From positions 312,607 through 376,606 of the forward strand of contig VRVR01000017.1 of assembly GCA_009859145.1 (NCBI GenBank): DNA of 64,000 nucleotides, given 5' to 3'. Both the position numbers and the translations under genes were made by a program. Below, piece by piece: positions 28,713 through 38,272 of the stretch. Below the pieces are notes generated by a model, which made no database searches, had not been told where the DNA came from, and saw nothing but the letters and a program-made list of their open reading frames with translations. The DNA is from Andalucia godoyi (taxonomy: Eukaryota; Discoba; Jakobea; Jakobida; Andaluciidae). Position 1 is the first letter of the stretch, and each line of letters starts with the position of its first letter.

Positions 28713-29152
28713 TTGCGCACGGATATCGCTCCGAGTTTGCGGTTGTATTTCCATCCCTTTTTGTCTGCTATATTATTATACTGTATTCTATGATATATAC
28801 TTTTTCTCTTGATCACGGGTCATTCTTCAATCTGCATTGCCTTGATGATATTGATTACCTTGTTGTGGTAATGGGCAGTAGTAGTGGTCGTGGTAGTGGT
28901 CGTGCACATGCGCATCATTGAACGGTGGGTAATCCAGGTGCGTTGCATTCGTTTTACATTTTCTGAACTATTCATTTCCCGCAGACACCCAACTCATCGA
29001 CGAACACTACTATCCCAACACTGTGAATCCAGCGCAGGCTAAAGCAAAAACAACCACCTCCACCCACCCAACAAGCAAACCAGCAGACAACAGGTGCACA
29101 ATCATGGAAGAAGAAAAAGGAGGACAAAAGGAAAGAGCAAACCAGAGAAACT
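28713..29152. other. Convergent gap, no gene seen
   Basis: 440 bp with AGTAGTAGTGGTCGTGGTAG-type repeats near 28875-28905 and an A/C-rich stretch. It would serve as 3' UTR of both flanking genes. Confidence 0.5.
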
Positions 29153-29833
29153 CTACATCTTTTTAGATTTCGAAGGAGTCTTTTGGATCTGAAGCAGCAA
29201 GCTTGGGTTTTTGAGCTTGACGAGAGCGGACACATCCTGCAGCCTGGCTTGCATAAGCTGGAGTCTGCTCTTGACAGCATTGTATCGGAATGTGATGTGT
29301 GATCGCACCGTTTCTTCACTGGACCGATCAAAGTCCAAACTTAGCAACTCGACAAACTTGTACTCCATGTTTTGGATGAATTCAAGTTGTCCCGGGCCGT
29401 TTCTCTGCATTACGAACACTGCGAGATGCGTATGTGGTTCCCGGATGCAGTCATTCAGCATCTTGATCAGAATCGTCGCGAACTCGCAAAACTCAACCAT
29501 CAGTTTTTGCGAGTCTTGCAGCGCCGAGTATGTATTTTGTGTCAGCACAGCAACATAGTGGAAAAACAAGTCAGACTCCGACGACAGCTCAACCTTGACC
29601 GATGTTGGTTCTGCATCCTCTCCCGCCAGAAGAACCTTGATTTTGATCGCCTCTAGAGTCCCAACATCGGTCTTTCTAGAAGATGGCTTTGTGTCTGCGA
29701 CAGACACAGTCGTTCGGATCTCTACTGGGACCTCTCGATCGTACACAACATGAAATCCACCATCAAGCGACGGATCAAGCTCATCAATCGCCCCAAAGTC
29801 CACAGAATGCGTAGGTGAAGAAGGTTCCGTCAT
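29153..29833 (-). CDS. SAS-6-like protein (SAS6L type)
   Basis: The product is 226 aa from ATG 29833 (MTEPSSPTHSVDFG). The open frame upstream translates a CT microsatellite and is not coding. Aa 30-205 match the SAS-6 N-terminal head domain: IKIKVLLAGEDA, VKVELSSESDLFFHYVAVLT, YSALQDSQKLMVEFCEFATI, LEFIQNMEYKFVELLSLDF and VRSHITFRYNAVKSRLQLMQ. Only a short helix follows instead of the long SAS-6 coiled coil, as in SAS6L, the paralogue known from flagellates and apicomplexans near basal bodies or the conoid. XRCC4/CCDC61-type heads share the fold. R1 copy C lies upstream. Confidence 0.72.
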   Translation of the reverse strand: MTEPSSPTHSVDFGAIDELDPSLDGGFHVVYDREVPVEIRTTVSVADTKPSSRKTDVGTLEAIKIKVLLAGEDAEPTSVKVELSSESDLFFHYVAVLTQNTYSALQDSQKLMVEFCEFATILIKMLNDCIREPHTHLAVFVMQRNGPGQLEFIQNMEYKFVELLSLDFDRSSEETVRSHITFRYNAVKSRLQLMQARLQDVSALVKLKNPSLLLQIQKTPSKSKKM

Positions 29834-29859
29834 TATGTTTTGCGATTTCTTCTTTTTCT

Positions 29860-29861
<2 letters not shown>

Positions 29862-29901
<40 letters not shown>
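29862..29901 (+). repeat. CT dinucleotide microsatellite
   Basis: About 20 CT units in the leader of the SAS6L gene (GA on the sense strand). Confidence 0.95.
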
Positions 29902-29903
<2 letters not shown>

Positions 29904-30044
29904 TCTTCAAGATAAGTCCAGAAAACAAAGAAAACAAACAGAGAAGACAAGGTTGTGGGGGAGTAAAAGTTGCCGTGTTGCGTGTTTTGCATGTATTTTC
30001 GAGGAAAGAAAAGAACGGTTGAACATCAAGCAACAGAATTTTCC

Positions 30045-30562
30045 TACCGTAGTCAAGTCTCGAATGTCTTCAGTCTCCACGTTTCTTTTCTTTCTATTAT
30101 TCTTTTCTGTTTTGTCTTTTATTATCGAACCCTCACGCAGCGTCTTTCATCCGAGACAAAGACAAAGCGTCTCATGGCTCCAAAGAGGGATCTTCCCAAC
30201 AAACTCAATCCGGGGCCATGCCCGAAGACACCGAGAACCAAGAAACCCGTTGATTCCCCTCTCGTCGCAACGTGCTGAGCAAGCTGATGATCATCAAATC
30301 ACGGAGATGTGGTCGATTGCGCGTTCGGAATGCGCTTTCAAGTCAGAGAGCAAGAGGGTGCAGCGATGTGCAACGCCGCCGGCTTCCTTCAACGTTCATT
30401 TATTGAATGTTGAATCGATTGGGGAATATGTTGGTTGCGATGACCCCTTGACCGCACTGAAGAGGTGGTGCTCGTCCCACTTAAAATAAAAGTAAAACAC
30501 ATGCGGCTTTGGATCCGTCTTGCGCGACAGCGTAGCCAATGATTAATAAGTATTCATGTCCG
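30045..30562 (+). repeat. R1 dispersed repeat, copy C (long)
   Basis: The first 435 bp (30045-30479) match copy B with six substitutions. The 3' end AGCCAATGATTAATAAGTAT corresponds to the ends of copies A, B and D. An open frame from ATG 30064 to 30489 (141 aa) parallels that in copy B; two of the six substitutions are silent and four change residues in this frame. A second frame beginning MAPKRDLPNKLNPGPCPKTP is also open in both long copies. Neither is recognised. Confidence 0.9.
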
Positions 30563-30800
30563 GTTTTCTCGATTGGGTACTGATTGTACGGCCGTTTGGC
30601 AGAATTCTTGGGGCTTCCTGACTCCCGCCATCTGGCGCCAACTACGAAATCCAGAAATCGCCCAATTCGACACTTCTTCTCCTTTCGAAGCTGTGATTTG
30701 TGTTCTGTTTTTTAATTTAATTTTTAATTTTTTCTTTTTCTCGTTTTTCTTTTTTCCTTTCGTTTTTCATGACTTTCGTGATTCATCGGCTTGCGAGAGA
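30490..30800. other. Leader region of the NASP gene
   Basis: The end of R1 copy C, then a T-rich stretch (30700-30780) typical of promoters in this window. No gene is seen. Confidence 0.5.
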
Positions 30801-32003
30801 ATGACAGACGACACAGTCAATTTTGCAGAAAAGACCGACGAGTCTTTGAGTGCTGTTGCAAAGGTTGGAAATGCTGAAGCCTGTGGTCAACCGCGACCAG
30901 AGCAAGGGGCATCGGTTGTCAAGACTTTGGAAGTCACAGTGATGAATGAAAGCGGAGATGCCGTTGTTGATGTCGACGATGATCATGCCGACGATGATCA
31001 TGCCGACGATGATCATGCCAGTGATGCCAGTGATGCCAACAATGCCGGTGATCAGCACCAGAAAGAGGATTTGGAATTGGAAGAAGTGGATCCTTCAGAG
31101 CTGCTTTTGCAAGGAAAAGAACTGTTGAAGCTTGAAGAATATGACGATGCGATAGAATCGTTTTCGGATGCCTTATCGCTGAAGATTGATCAGCTGAATG
31201 GAAACGAGCTCCACGAAAGTCTATTTGAATACTACATGACTTATGCGCGAGCGCTGCATACTACGTTGCTTGCTCGATCCCAAGGGCAACTTGTAGCGAG
31301 CGCAGATCAGGCAGAACTGTGTGAAATCGCATGGGAAATTCTCGACATGTGCCGTGTTATGTGCGAAAAGCAGGACAACTCCAGGCTGTTCGAACTTTCC
31401 GAAGTCCATATTATGCTTGGCGACATCTGTGTTGAGGCGTCCGATTATGCAGCCGCGATTGCAGAGTATGATGCAGGTCTGAAGGCACGAAAGATGCTGT
31501 ATCCGCAAGAAAACGACCGGTCGCTCATCGAAGTGTACTTGCTGAAGGCGAGCACGCTCAAGAGTCTCAGCGACGATTTGGACCAGCCGCGGAAGTGTTA
31601 TCATGCTGCGCTCGCCGTTTGCAGGGCCGTTGGAGATAAGGAACTCGGAGACGAGATTGAGCATTTATTGAAGGATCTCGATGAGATTGAGATTGATGTC
31701 CAAAACTCGGTACCCGTTGCTCCAGAAGAGCTCAAAAAGGCCACGATTCTGCAGGAAGCCACGGATAACGTGTTTGGAACACGTTCCACTGAAATGGAAA
31801 ATGCGCAAGTGGTAACTCTTCAGCCTCGATCAAAGAAGAGAAACGCTCCGGAAGCCGCCCCAGCATCCTCTTCGTCGTTCTCTTCGTCGTCCTCTTCGTC
31901 GTTGTCTTCGGCACCATCTCTGCAAACATTTTCGTCACGAACAACCGAAGAAAATGATGAAAACGTCGAGGCGCAAGCAAAAAGACCTCGAGTGGAAGCA
32001 TGA
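30801..32003 (+). CDS. NASP: NASP/Sim3/Hif1-family histone chaperone
   Basis: The product is 400 aa from ATG 30801 (MTDDTVNFAEKTDES); the upstream open frame is a T-rich leader. An acidic N-terminus includes three DDDHA repeats. TPR-like helices start at LLLQGKELLKLEEYDDAIES, contain FEYYMTYARALHTTLLARSQ and continue with HIMLGDICVEASDYAAAIAE and YLLKASTLKSLSDDLDQPRK. This is the SHNi-TPR layout. The C-terminus is Ser-rich with two basic clusters (PRSKKRNAPE, AKRPRVEA), likely nuclear import signals. The family chaperones H3-H4 or linker histone. The acidic interruption inside the TPRs, typical of NASP, is short here. Confidence 0.85.
   Translation: MTDDTVNFAEKTDESLSAVAKVGNAEACGQPRPEQGASVVKTLEVTVMNESGDAVVDVDDDHADDDHADDDHASDASDANNAGDQHQKEDLELEEVDPSELLLQGKELLKLEEYDDAIESFSDALSLKIDQLNGNELHESLFEYYMTYARALHTTLLARSQGQLVASADQAELCEIAWEILDMCRVMCEKQDNSRLFELSEVHIMLGDICVEASDYAAAIAEYDAGLKARKMLYPQENDRSLIEVYLLKASTLKSLSDDLDQPRKCYHAALAVCRAVGDKELGDEIEHLLKDLDEIEIDVQNSVPVAPEELKKATILQEATDNVFGTRSTEMENAQVVTLQPRSKKRNAPEAAPASSSSFSSSSSSSLSSAPSLQTFSSRTTEENDENVEAQAKRPRVEA
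30972..31020 (+). repeat. 15-bp tandem repeat encoding DDDHA
   Basis: Three copies of GACGATGATCATGCC in frame within the NASP gene, followed by degenerate GTGATGCCA units. Confidence 0.9.
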
Positions 32004-32092
32004 TGAAGTGTTCCCGCGAGATGACAGCAAACAGGACTGAATCGTAAATTTGGCTATCTTCCCTTCTTATCGTTGCGATATCCGCAACAAAT

Positions 32093-33037
32093 CTACCAGC
32101 AGCACCAAATGATAAAGAAGCAAATCATACAAAAAATTGAAAACTTGAGAAACGCATTCTGGTCTGCATCTGGCTTGAGGTTGCTCAGAGAGGATGACCG
32201 GGACGTACCAGTCAATTGATTATTGATGGCATTCCGCAGATTACCCAGACCCAGATTATGATTTGCCATACCAAGCTGATCACCAGCGCCCGCCCCGATA
32301 CCACCACCATCACCACCACCACTGCTGCTGCTGCTGCTGTTGTTGTTGTTGTTGTTGTTGCTGTTTTCATCGTCGTGGTGGTGTGGAGTTCCGGCATTTC
32401 CAAATCGCTGGGCAGAGGGTGCATTCCTCGAGCTCTCAGCAGCCGTTTGATCCTTTAAAGTCCCGGACGCACCAGATGCTGCGTCCGCAGCATTCAGCGA
32501 ACTCGATACAAGATGCAACCCCGAATGCGTGTGCAGCATGGAACTGTACAAATTCGCCGGTTTCGTCGCGAATTGCGGGAACATTTCACAAAACCGCACG
32601 TTTTGTGCATTGAAGCTCCAACTCTTGGCAGCAAACTCCCTTCTTTGGGCATCCGATGCAGTCATGGAGCCGACTGCGCTTGCGACTTCTTCCAACATAA
32701 ACGACTGAAGACCCTGCAGTATCGCTCCTGCAGTCCAGAAGGTGGACCACGCATGCGGATGAAAGTCACTCATTGTGGTGCATATGCGATCTCCGGGTCG
32801 AAATCGTCCGCTTGGAGTGAACATCACAATGGAAGGGCCCGAGAACGGATACGTCTCGGGAAACAATAGACGGCCGTGGTAGCACCCGCCTTCATATGGT
32901 GTCCCCTGCGCTCCAATCAGCACAAAATGCCACTCCAATATATTGGAGGCAGCCGGACGAGCATCAATCAAAGGAAGCGGATTTCGTTGCAATGCAATGT
33001 AATCTTTGCGAAGGCGTGTGAATGCGGTACTTGCCAT
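32093..33037 (-). CDS. UBE2J2: Ubiquitin-conjugating enzyme E2 J2 (Ubc6-type, ER tail-anchored)
   Basis: The product is 314 aa. The UBC fold occupies aa 1-155: FTRLRKDYIALQRNPLPLID, TPYEGGCYHGRLLFPETYPF and the catalytic Cys C86 in GDRICTTMSDFHPHAWSTFW. The TxSDFHP sequence is the Ubc6/UBE2J signature. A Ser/Asn/Gly-rich linker follows, and a hydrophobic tail anchor ends the protein (FSIFCMICFFIIWCCW). It charges ubiquitin at the ER surface for ERAD. The Asn/Ser/Gly linker comes from a trinucleotide run at about 32320-32365. Only 89 bp separate its end from the convergent NASP gene. Confidence 0.93.
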   Translation of the reverse strand: MASTAFTRLRKDYIALQRNPLPLIDARPAASNILEWHFVLIGAQGTPYEGGCYHGRLLFPETYPFSGPSIVMFTPSGRFRPGDRICTTMSDFHPHAWSTFWTAGAILQGLQSFMLEEVASAVGSMTASDAQRREFAAKSWSFNAQNVRFCEMFPQFATKPANLYSSMLHTHSGLHLVSSSLNAADAASGASGTLKDQTAAESSRNAPSAQRFGNAGTPHHHDDENSNNNNNNNSSSSSSGGGDGGGIGAGAGDQLGMANHNLGLGNLRNAINNQLTGTSRSSSLSNLKPDADQNAFLKFSIFCMICFFIIWCCW

Positions 33038-33695
33038 TCCTTGGAGACTTTTTTTGCTTTGGTAATCTCAGTCCAATAAGGCAATAAGAGTAGCAGAAAA
33101 AGAAGGAATAGCTCAATGGCAGGTAAACAATAACGAAACATGAATCAGCAATCACCATCGTCAATTCCTCAACAAGCCAAACAGAATGACGATCCGGGAA
33201 AGAGGAAAACGAGAGAACGGGAAAGCATCAACTGATGCCAGACTCTGCAATGAAAAGGGGGCGGGAAACTGGCAGTTGAAAGGGCGGGAATTTTTCGTGT
33301 ATTATTTTTTTTGGATCGGGATAACTTGGTGTCACCAGCAAAAACAGAAAAAGCCCGCTCTCTTGTCTGGGTCGGCTGTTGCGAGGGGAAAGACCGATAC
33401 AAAAAACACAACACAACACAACACAACAACAACAACGCACAGACGCACGCACAGAAGAAAAGAGAAGAGCGGCAATGAAAAGAACGAGAGAACGAACGAA
33501 TGAAGAAAGTTTCAACATCGCAAATCCTTTTTTATTATTGTTGATCTCTTTTTTTTTTTAATCATTAAAAATTGAAAAAATTAAAAAGAAGTTGTGAGGA
33601 GAGAGCGGGGAAGAAAAAGGAAGCTTTGACCAAAGAAGGGGGGAGGCTTGTGGTGCAAAACAAAAATTTGGCTGACTGATGATGATCACAAGGAC
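33038..33695. other. Divergent promoter region, no gene seen
   Basis: 658 bp with CACAA repeats at about 33405-33435 and A/T-rich DNA at 33520-33590. Small open frames on both strands are low-complexity. Confidence 0.55.
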
Positions 33696-34802
33696 ATGGT
33701 TCAACTTCAAACCAGCGAATTGCGCAACGCGTCCTTTCCGGGTGACGAGTGCTTGCGTCGGCTAGATGAGCCGCATGCTCGCATGGAGCTTCTGCGTCTG
33801 CTGGAACGAATGCCGAAAGCAGAGCTTCATATCCACATTGAGGGGTCGTTGGAGCCGGATCTGATCTTTGCGCTTGCCCAACGAAACCGTCTCAAACTCA
33901 AATACGCATCCGTGGAAGCGCTCAAGTCTGCGTACGAATTCAAGGATTTGCAGAGTTTTCTGGATCTTTACTATGACGGATGCAGTGTCCTTTGTGAAGA
34001 GGAGGACTTCTACGAAATGACCATGGCGTACTTCGCGCGAGCTGCAGCCAACAACGTCATCCATGCCGAGATCTTTTTTGATCCACAGGCACATATGCAA
34101 CGCGGGGTGCCTTTTAAGAAGGTCATCCGAGGGCTTATTCGTGCGAAGCGCGATGCGTGGCACAGATGGCACATTTCATCCCAGCTGATCCTGTGCTTTT
34201 TGAGACACCTGTCTGAGCAGGATGCGTTCGACACCCTCGAGCATGCGATCCCTTTTCGTGAGCACGTGACAACTGTTGGTCTCGACAGCAGTGAGCGTGG
34301 AAATCCGCCGGAGAAGTTCTCGCGAGTCTTTGAGAGGTGCCGGGAGCTTGGATTCCATGCTGTGGCGCACGCGGGAGAGGAAGGACCTTGTGAGTACATC
34401 ACGGCTGCACTGGACGTACTGCACGTGGATCGCGTGGACCATGGGGTTCGATGCGTGGAAGAGGAGTCTTTGATCAACCGCCTGGCGCGGACGAGAGTGC
34501 CGCTTACCGTGTGCCCTTTATCCAACGTGAAGCTTGCTGTGTATCCGAGTTTGCGCCAGCATTGCATGGAGAAACTCTTGAGAAAAGGGGTGTGTGCGAC
34601 GGTGAACTCGGACGACCCTGCATATTTTGGCGGCTATGTCAATGACAATTTTGTGAGGCTGTTTGAAGCAATTCCGACGCTCTCTGCCCGCGATGCATTC
34701 CAACTTGCCTTCAACTCCATCGACGCATCCTTCGTCGCCAGCGATCAAAAAGAAGTATGGTGGCGTGCCCTCAAAGATTGTTTTGAGGCGTGCGGTGTCT
34801 AA
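33696..34802 (+). CDS. Adenine/adenosine deaminase-family protein (Aah1-like)
   Basis: The product is 368 aa from ATG 33696 (MVQLQTSELRNASF); the frame continues upstream without an ATG. A TIM-barrel metallohydrolase with zinc ligands H45 and H47 in KAELHIHIEGSLEP, the third His in AHAGEEGP (about aa 222), and the Asp pair in NSDDPAYFGGY (about aa 304). SNVKLAVYPS and PAYFGGY are typical of fungal/bacterial adenine deaminases rather than animal adenosine deaminase, so deamination of adenine to hypoxanthine in purine salvage is preferred. Adenosine remains possible. Confidence 0.85.
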   Translation: MVQLQTSELRNASFPGDECLRRLDEPHARMELLRLLERMPKAELHIHIEGSLEPDLIFALAQRNRLKLKYASVEALKSAYEFKDLQSFLDLYYDGCSVLCEEEDFYEMTMAYFARAAANNVIHAEIFFDPQAHMQRGVPFKKVIRGLIRAKRDAWHRWHISSQLILCFLRHLSEQDAFDTLEHAIPFREHVTTVGLDSSERGNPPEKFSRVFERCRELGFHAVAHAGEEGPCEYITAALDVLHVDRVDHGVRCVEEESLINRLARTRVPLTVCPLSNVKLAVYPSLRQHCMEKLLRKGVCATVNSDDPAYFGGYVNDNFVRLFEAIPTLSARDAFQLAFNSIDASFVASDQKEVWWRALKDCFEACGV

Positions 34803-35244
34803 AGGCCCGCGTGTGGTTCCGCAACAACAGCAGACCAGTTTAAATTTTTTTCCCACCCGTTTTATTATTAATATCATTATTATTATTATTGTTATTGTGC
34901 TCACTGTAGATTGTCCGTTCCCCCACCAGATCCTGACACCGTCGGGGAATTCAAACATTCCTTTTTTGGACAAAAAAAAAAGCACCCGCCGCGGACGCAC
35001 AAGTCACAACTGACATACTCGACAGCCCGACGATGTCACAGTGACAAATAATTCGCCGGCTACAATGTCTGTTTTGGTTTGCTTGCCTTGAGCTGTTATT
35101 CTTTTGCCTTTTCTTTCCATTCCTCTCTCAGTTCTTTTCACTTTCTGCATCTTCAACAACAACAGCAACAAAGCGAGGAGGCGGGAAAAAAAAACATTTT
35201 ATTATTATTTATTGATCCAAAGAACATTTTCTTATTCTGAAACA
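34803..35244. other. Spacer, no gene seen
   Basis: An ATT-rich run at about 34860-34890 follows the deaminase stop. A T/C-rich leader precedes the next gene. Confidence 0.5.
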
Positions 35245-36369
35245 ATGTCCCGAGTTGCAGCTCCTGCGATTTTGGTTCTGTTGGCGCTCGCAGCCCTTGC
35301 GTCTGCCGCGCCGGTTCTGTTCCACCAGTCCGAGTTTGGCTCGATCCAGCTGACGGAGGAGGTCGGGACGTTCCCGAACGCCCCTTGTGATGGTCCTTTG
35401 GTCCTGGTTTCTGCCGCAGAAGCACGCAGTGTCCCGCGCTACATTTCAGTGCAGTGCAATGCAGCGACGTCCGTCAATACCGCTCCGCACCACGTGAACC
35501 AGCTGACGCTGCGCTTCGTCAGTGGAGTCCAGGCGCATTCTTCAGGACTTGTGGCGCTTGTGACCCGAAAGGCGCGTCTGGAGGAGGTTACGTCGAGCTT
35601 GCACATGAACCAGGCTGCGTTCTGCGTCGGGTTTAATGCAGATGGATCGTGCCAGAATGCACAGGCTCCGATCCCCATCTATTCGTCGCAGCTGCTCCAG
35701 GCCTCGTGCTCGGACTGCTTTGTAGGATTCTCCGGCGAGTTTGTGCTTCACTTGGACGTTTTCCGCCGCGAATTCGAAATTGGATTCACGAATCTGACCT
35801 TGGACTGGGCAGCTGTTGTGACCGCAACTGCGCAGAAATCGTGGACCGTTGGCTTCAACAAGGACTACGAGGTGGCCAAGATTGAGATTTTGAACTCAAA
35901 GATCGGATTCATCCCCATCCATGTGTGGGTTGAAATCCCATTGAACCTGGAAGCATCGGTTACTCTCAGCGGACAAGCCGAAGCATCTATTGGACTTAAG
36001 GCCAACGGTAACCTTGGAAGCTTGCTGTCGATCTACAAGGATGGAAAGTGGACTCACGAGTCTCCCTCCGCGGATTTCTCGTACCAGGTTGTGAAGACCT
36101 TCTCGTATGACGGAACCGCCGATGCATCTGCTTCCATCGTTCCACAGCTGCAGCTGCATGTTGACGACATCTTTGACGGAAACCTGGTCTTCACACCACT
36201 GCTGACTGCGCACGCAGAGATCCACACTGGACTCAAGGGTTGCGTCTCTGCACAGGAGTCGATGAAGCTCGACTGGACCGGCGAGGTGAAGCTCTCGTTC
36301 ATCCGCGTGGATAAGACTTGGGACAAGAACCTGTGGAGCCAGCAGCATACCATTGTTAACACTTGCTAA
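35245..36369 (+). CDS. Secreted beta-rich protein, unknown
   Basis: The product is 374 aa from ATG 35245; the upstream open frame is an A-rich leader. A clear signal peptide (MSRVAAPAILVLLALAALAS, cleavage near SAA) is followed by a domain with eight or more Cys and short, alternating hydrophobic strands. The centre (AVVTATAQKSWTVGF, IHVWVEIPLNLEASVTLSGQ) recalls beta-sheet repeats of fungal secreted DUF7223-like proteins. The end has CVSAQESMKLDWTGEVKLSF. Third positions look strongly G/C-biased compared with neighbours, suggesting high expression. There is no anchor or GPI-like tail. Function is unknown; a wall or extracellular matrix role is only a guess. Confidence 0.7.
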   Translation: MSRVAAPAILVLLALAALASAAPVLFHQSEFGSIQLTEEVGTFPNAPCDGPLVLVSAAEARSVPRYISVQCNAATSVNTAPHHVNQLTLRFVSGVQAHSSGLVALVTRKARLEEVTSSLHMNQAAFCVGFNADGSCQNAQAPIPIYSSQLLQASCSDCFVGFSGEFVLHLDVFRREFEIGFTNLTLDWAAVVTATAQKSWTVGFNKDYEVAKIEILNSKIGFIPIHVWVEIPLNLEASVTLSGQAEASIGLKANGNLGSLLSIYKDGKWTHESPSADFSYQVVKTFSYDGTADASASIVPQLQLHVDDIFDGNLVFTPLLTAHAEIHTGLKGCVSAQESMKLDWTGEVKLSFIRVDKTWDKNLWSQQHTIVNTC

Positions 36370-36560
36370 GTGCTTGTCTCTCGGAGTAACAGTGGTTTTT
36401 TTTGTATCCCGAATCCTCTCTGGCTATAGGTGTTTTGTTTTGTTTTGTTTTGTTTATCATTATCATTGGTTGGTGATTTTCGTTCTCGATAAAAGGCTAT
36501 TTAAAAAAAAGCCGCACTTGTTTTGCAACAACTTGGATTGTGCTTACCACTTTCTGATCC

Positions 36561-36911
36561 TCAAATCTCATGCCCGAGCACTTCCTTCTCTGAGCGGTGG
36601 TATTCTGCTTCGCGCATGTCATGAGATCCAGTGTCGTTCACAATCGTGCCTGCGATTGCGTTTGTGTTGGCAGGGCCTCGCAGATTGTGACCGTGGCTCT
36701 TTGCTTCCACGTATTCTTCCTCGGTCGCGAATCCATGACGCTTTGCCTGCTTCTTCAAACTGCCGTGCTCCGCAACCGCTTCCTGAGGGCCATAGTTGTT
36801 GCCTTGGTACCCTCTCTGGGCCGCATCTGACGTCCGTGCTGTGTCCAACGGAACGTCAATATTTTCATTAAACTTGCGCTCTGCGTGCAGCTCACTGTTG
36901 GTCTTGCTCAT
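36561..36911 (-). CDS. Small hydrophilic protein, stress/LEA-like, unknown
   Basis: The product is 116 aa, with no hydrophobic segment and no Cys. It is rich in Glu, His, Asn, Gly and Ala and contains GYQGNNYGPQEAVAEHGSL and KKQAKRHGFATEEEYVEAK. The composition resembles LEA or other desiccation-related hydrophilins, but no family motif is certain. It has a good ATG context and a complete frame. Confidence 0.5.
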   Translation of the reverse strand: MSKTNSELHAERKFNENIDVPLDTARTSDAAQRGYQGNNYGPQEAVAEHGSLKKQAKRHGFATEEEYVEAKSHGHNLRGPANTNAIAGTIVNDTGSHDMREAEYHRSEKEVLGHEI

Positions 36912-37431
36912 GTCTTCTTGTTCGCTGCTAGTCTTGCTTTTGCTGCGCAGAACATGAAATGAAACCTGCGAAACTGGCAGCGCAGCACCTTTTGAACTGT
37001 CCGCACTTGGAGATGCTCGGAACTGCGCACTTCACTTGAACACACTTTGTATTTGAATGAAAAACCAGCTGCTTCAAATTATCCGGGAGATGAAAGTTCA
37101 ACTCTGGGGCACCTTTTGTTTCTCTGCTTTCCTCGGTTAACCGTCGCGTCCAGAAAACGTCGCGCACCATCGCCCCAGTCGTTTGTTGCGCAGCAAGCAC
37201 CCACAATTCCACTGCCTACAATCAAACGCACGGCACCTCCTCTCTCCCCTCTCCTGTCTTGGTGCACGTGTTTTGTTTAATTATAACCCTTCAACCCAAA
37301 CGTCTGGTGGAACGGCTGTGGATATCATTGGATAGAATGGCTGAAGGTGTGCAGGTCGAAGCCCACTGAGAGACACTGTCGAATATTGAGAGTCGCATTC
37401 CTGTAATCGATGATTCCTCCACCGCGGAGGG

Positions 37432-37469
<38 letters not shown>

Positions 37470-38272
37470 TGTGTGGGCGCACTCCATTGCCAATCAACAG
37501 AATCAATACAATATCCGCTCGATTGAAACAGAGAAGTAAAGATCGAGAGAGAGAGAGAAAGTGGATACAAAATGCGGAATGGCAATAAAAGAAGCCTGTT
37601 GAAATCCCTAAATTTCTCCTGGTTTCCAAGGTCCAAATGGTTTCTAACGAATGCACTCATTGATCGATTCGAGAGCTCTGACGAAGAATAGGCTGCTTCT
37701 GTTTTGGGGTGCGCAGACCCACAGATGTCCCACCCAAAAGGGGAACTCATTGGATGGGCGCTGATGCTCATTTATCAAGTCATTTTACGCCAAAAAAAAT
37801 AAAATCTGTCTGAGGCGCAGCATGCGAGACAAATGTTTGGAGACGTTTGGGTGGGAGGGGTATTACTTGAATGGCGATATTTCCCTCCCCCTTTCTTTCG
37901 GGGTTCGGAATTGCGTATAAGACTATCGGTTTGCTTCTCCACCGAGCACGATTTGGTGGAGGACAATCGGGATTGCATACAAATTAGACAAAGAAAACAA
38001 CAACAACAACAACGGGAAGAACTACAAGAACAGGAAGACATAAATAAAAACAAGACGAACGGAAAATTTGCAAAAAAAATAAAATAATAATAATAATAAA
38101 AATAACAGCGAATACGTATCCATTCGACGGTTTGTGGACGTCAGGAGGGATATGTATTCACTGCAATCGCGCAAACTGGCTTAGAGACATTGAAGGACGA
38201 TGAAACAGACAGACAGACAGACACATTAAATTAAAAAAAAAAAAGAAGAAAAGACAGTGGAAGAACGGTTGG
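36912..38272. other. Long gene-poor stretch with CT/GT microsatellite
   Basis: 1.36 kb. A CT run leading into a GT run lies at about 37432-37475. GAGA is found at 37545-37558, and CAA at about 37997-38013. A minus-strand open frame at 37325-37771 is partly made of the microsatellite and matches nothing I know. I find no supported gene. Confidence 0.5.

Noticed and set aside
29834-29992. 53-aa extension of the SAS6L frame with an Arg/Glu repeat
   Set aside because: It is the translated GA microsatellite; an ATG in good context exists at 29833.
30573-30800. 76-aa N-terminal extension of the NASP gene
   Set aside because: It is T-rich leader with poly-Phe translation. The ATG at 30801 starts the acidic NASP-type N-terminus.
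37325-37771. 148-aa frame on the minus strand
   Set aside because: Its C-terminal part is the CT/GT microsatellite and its N-terminal part resembles no family. A small gene cannot be excluded but is not supported.
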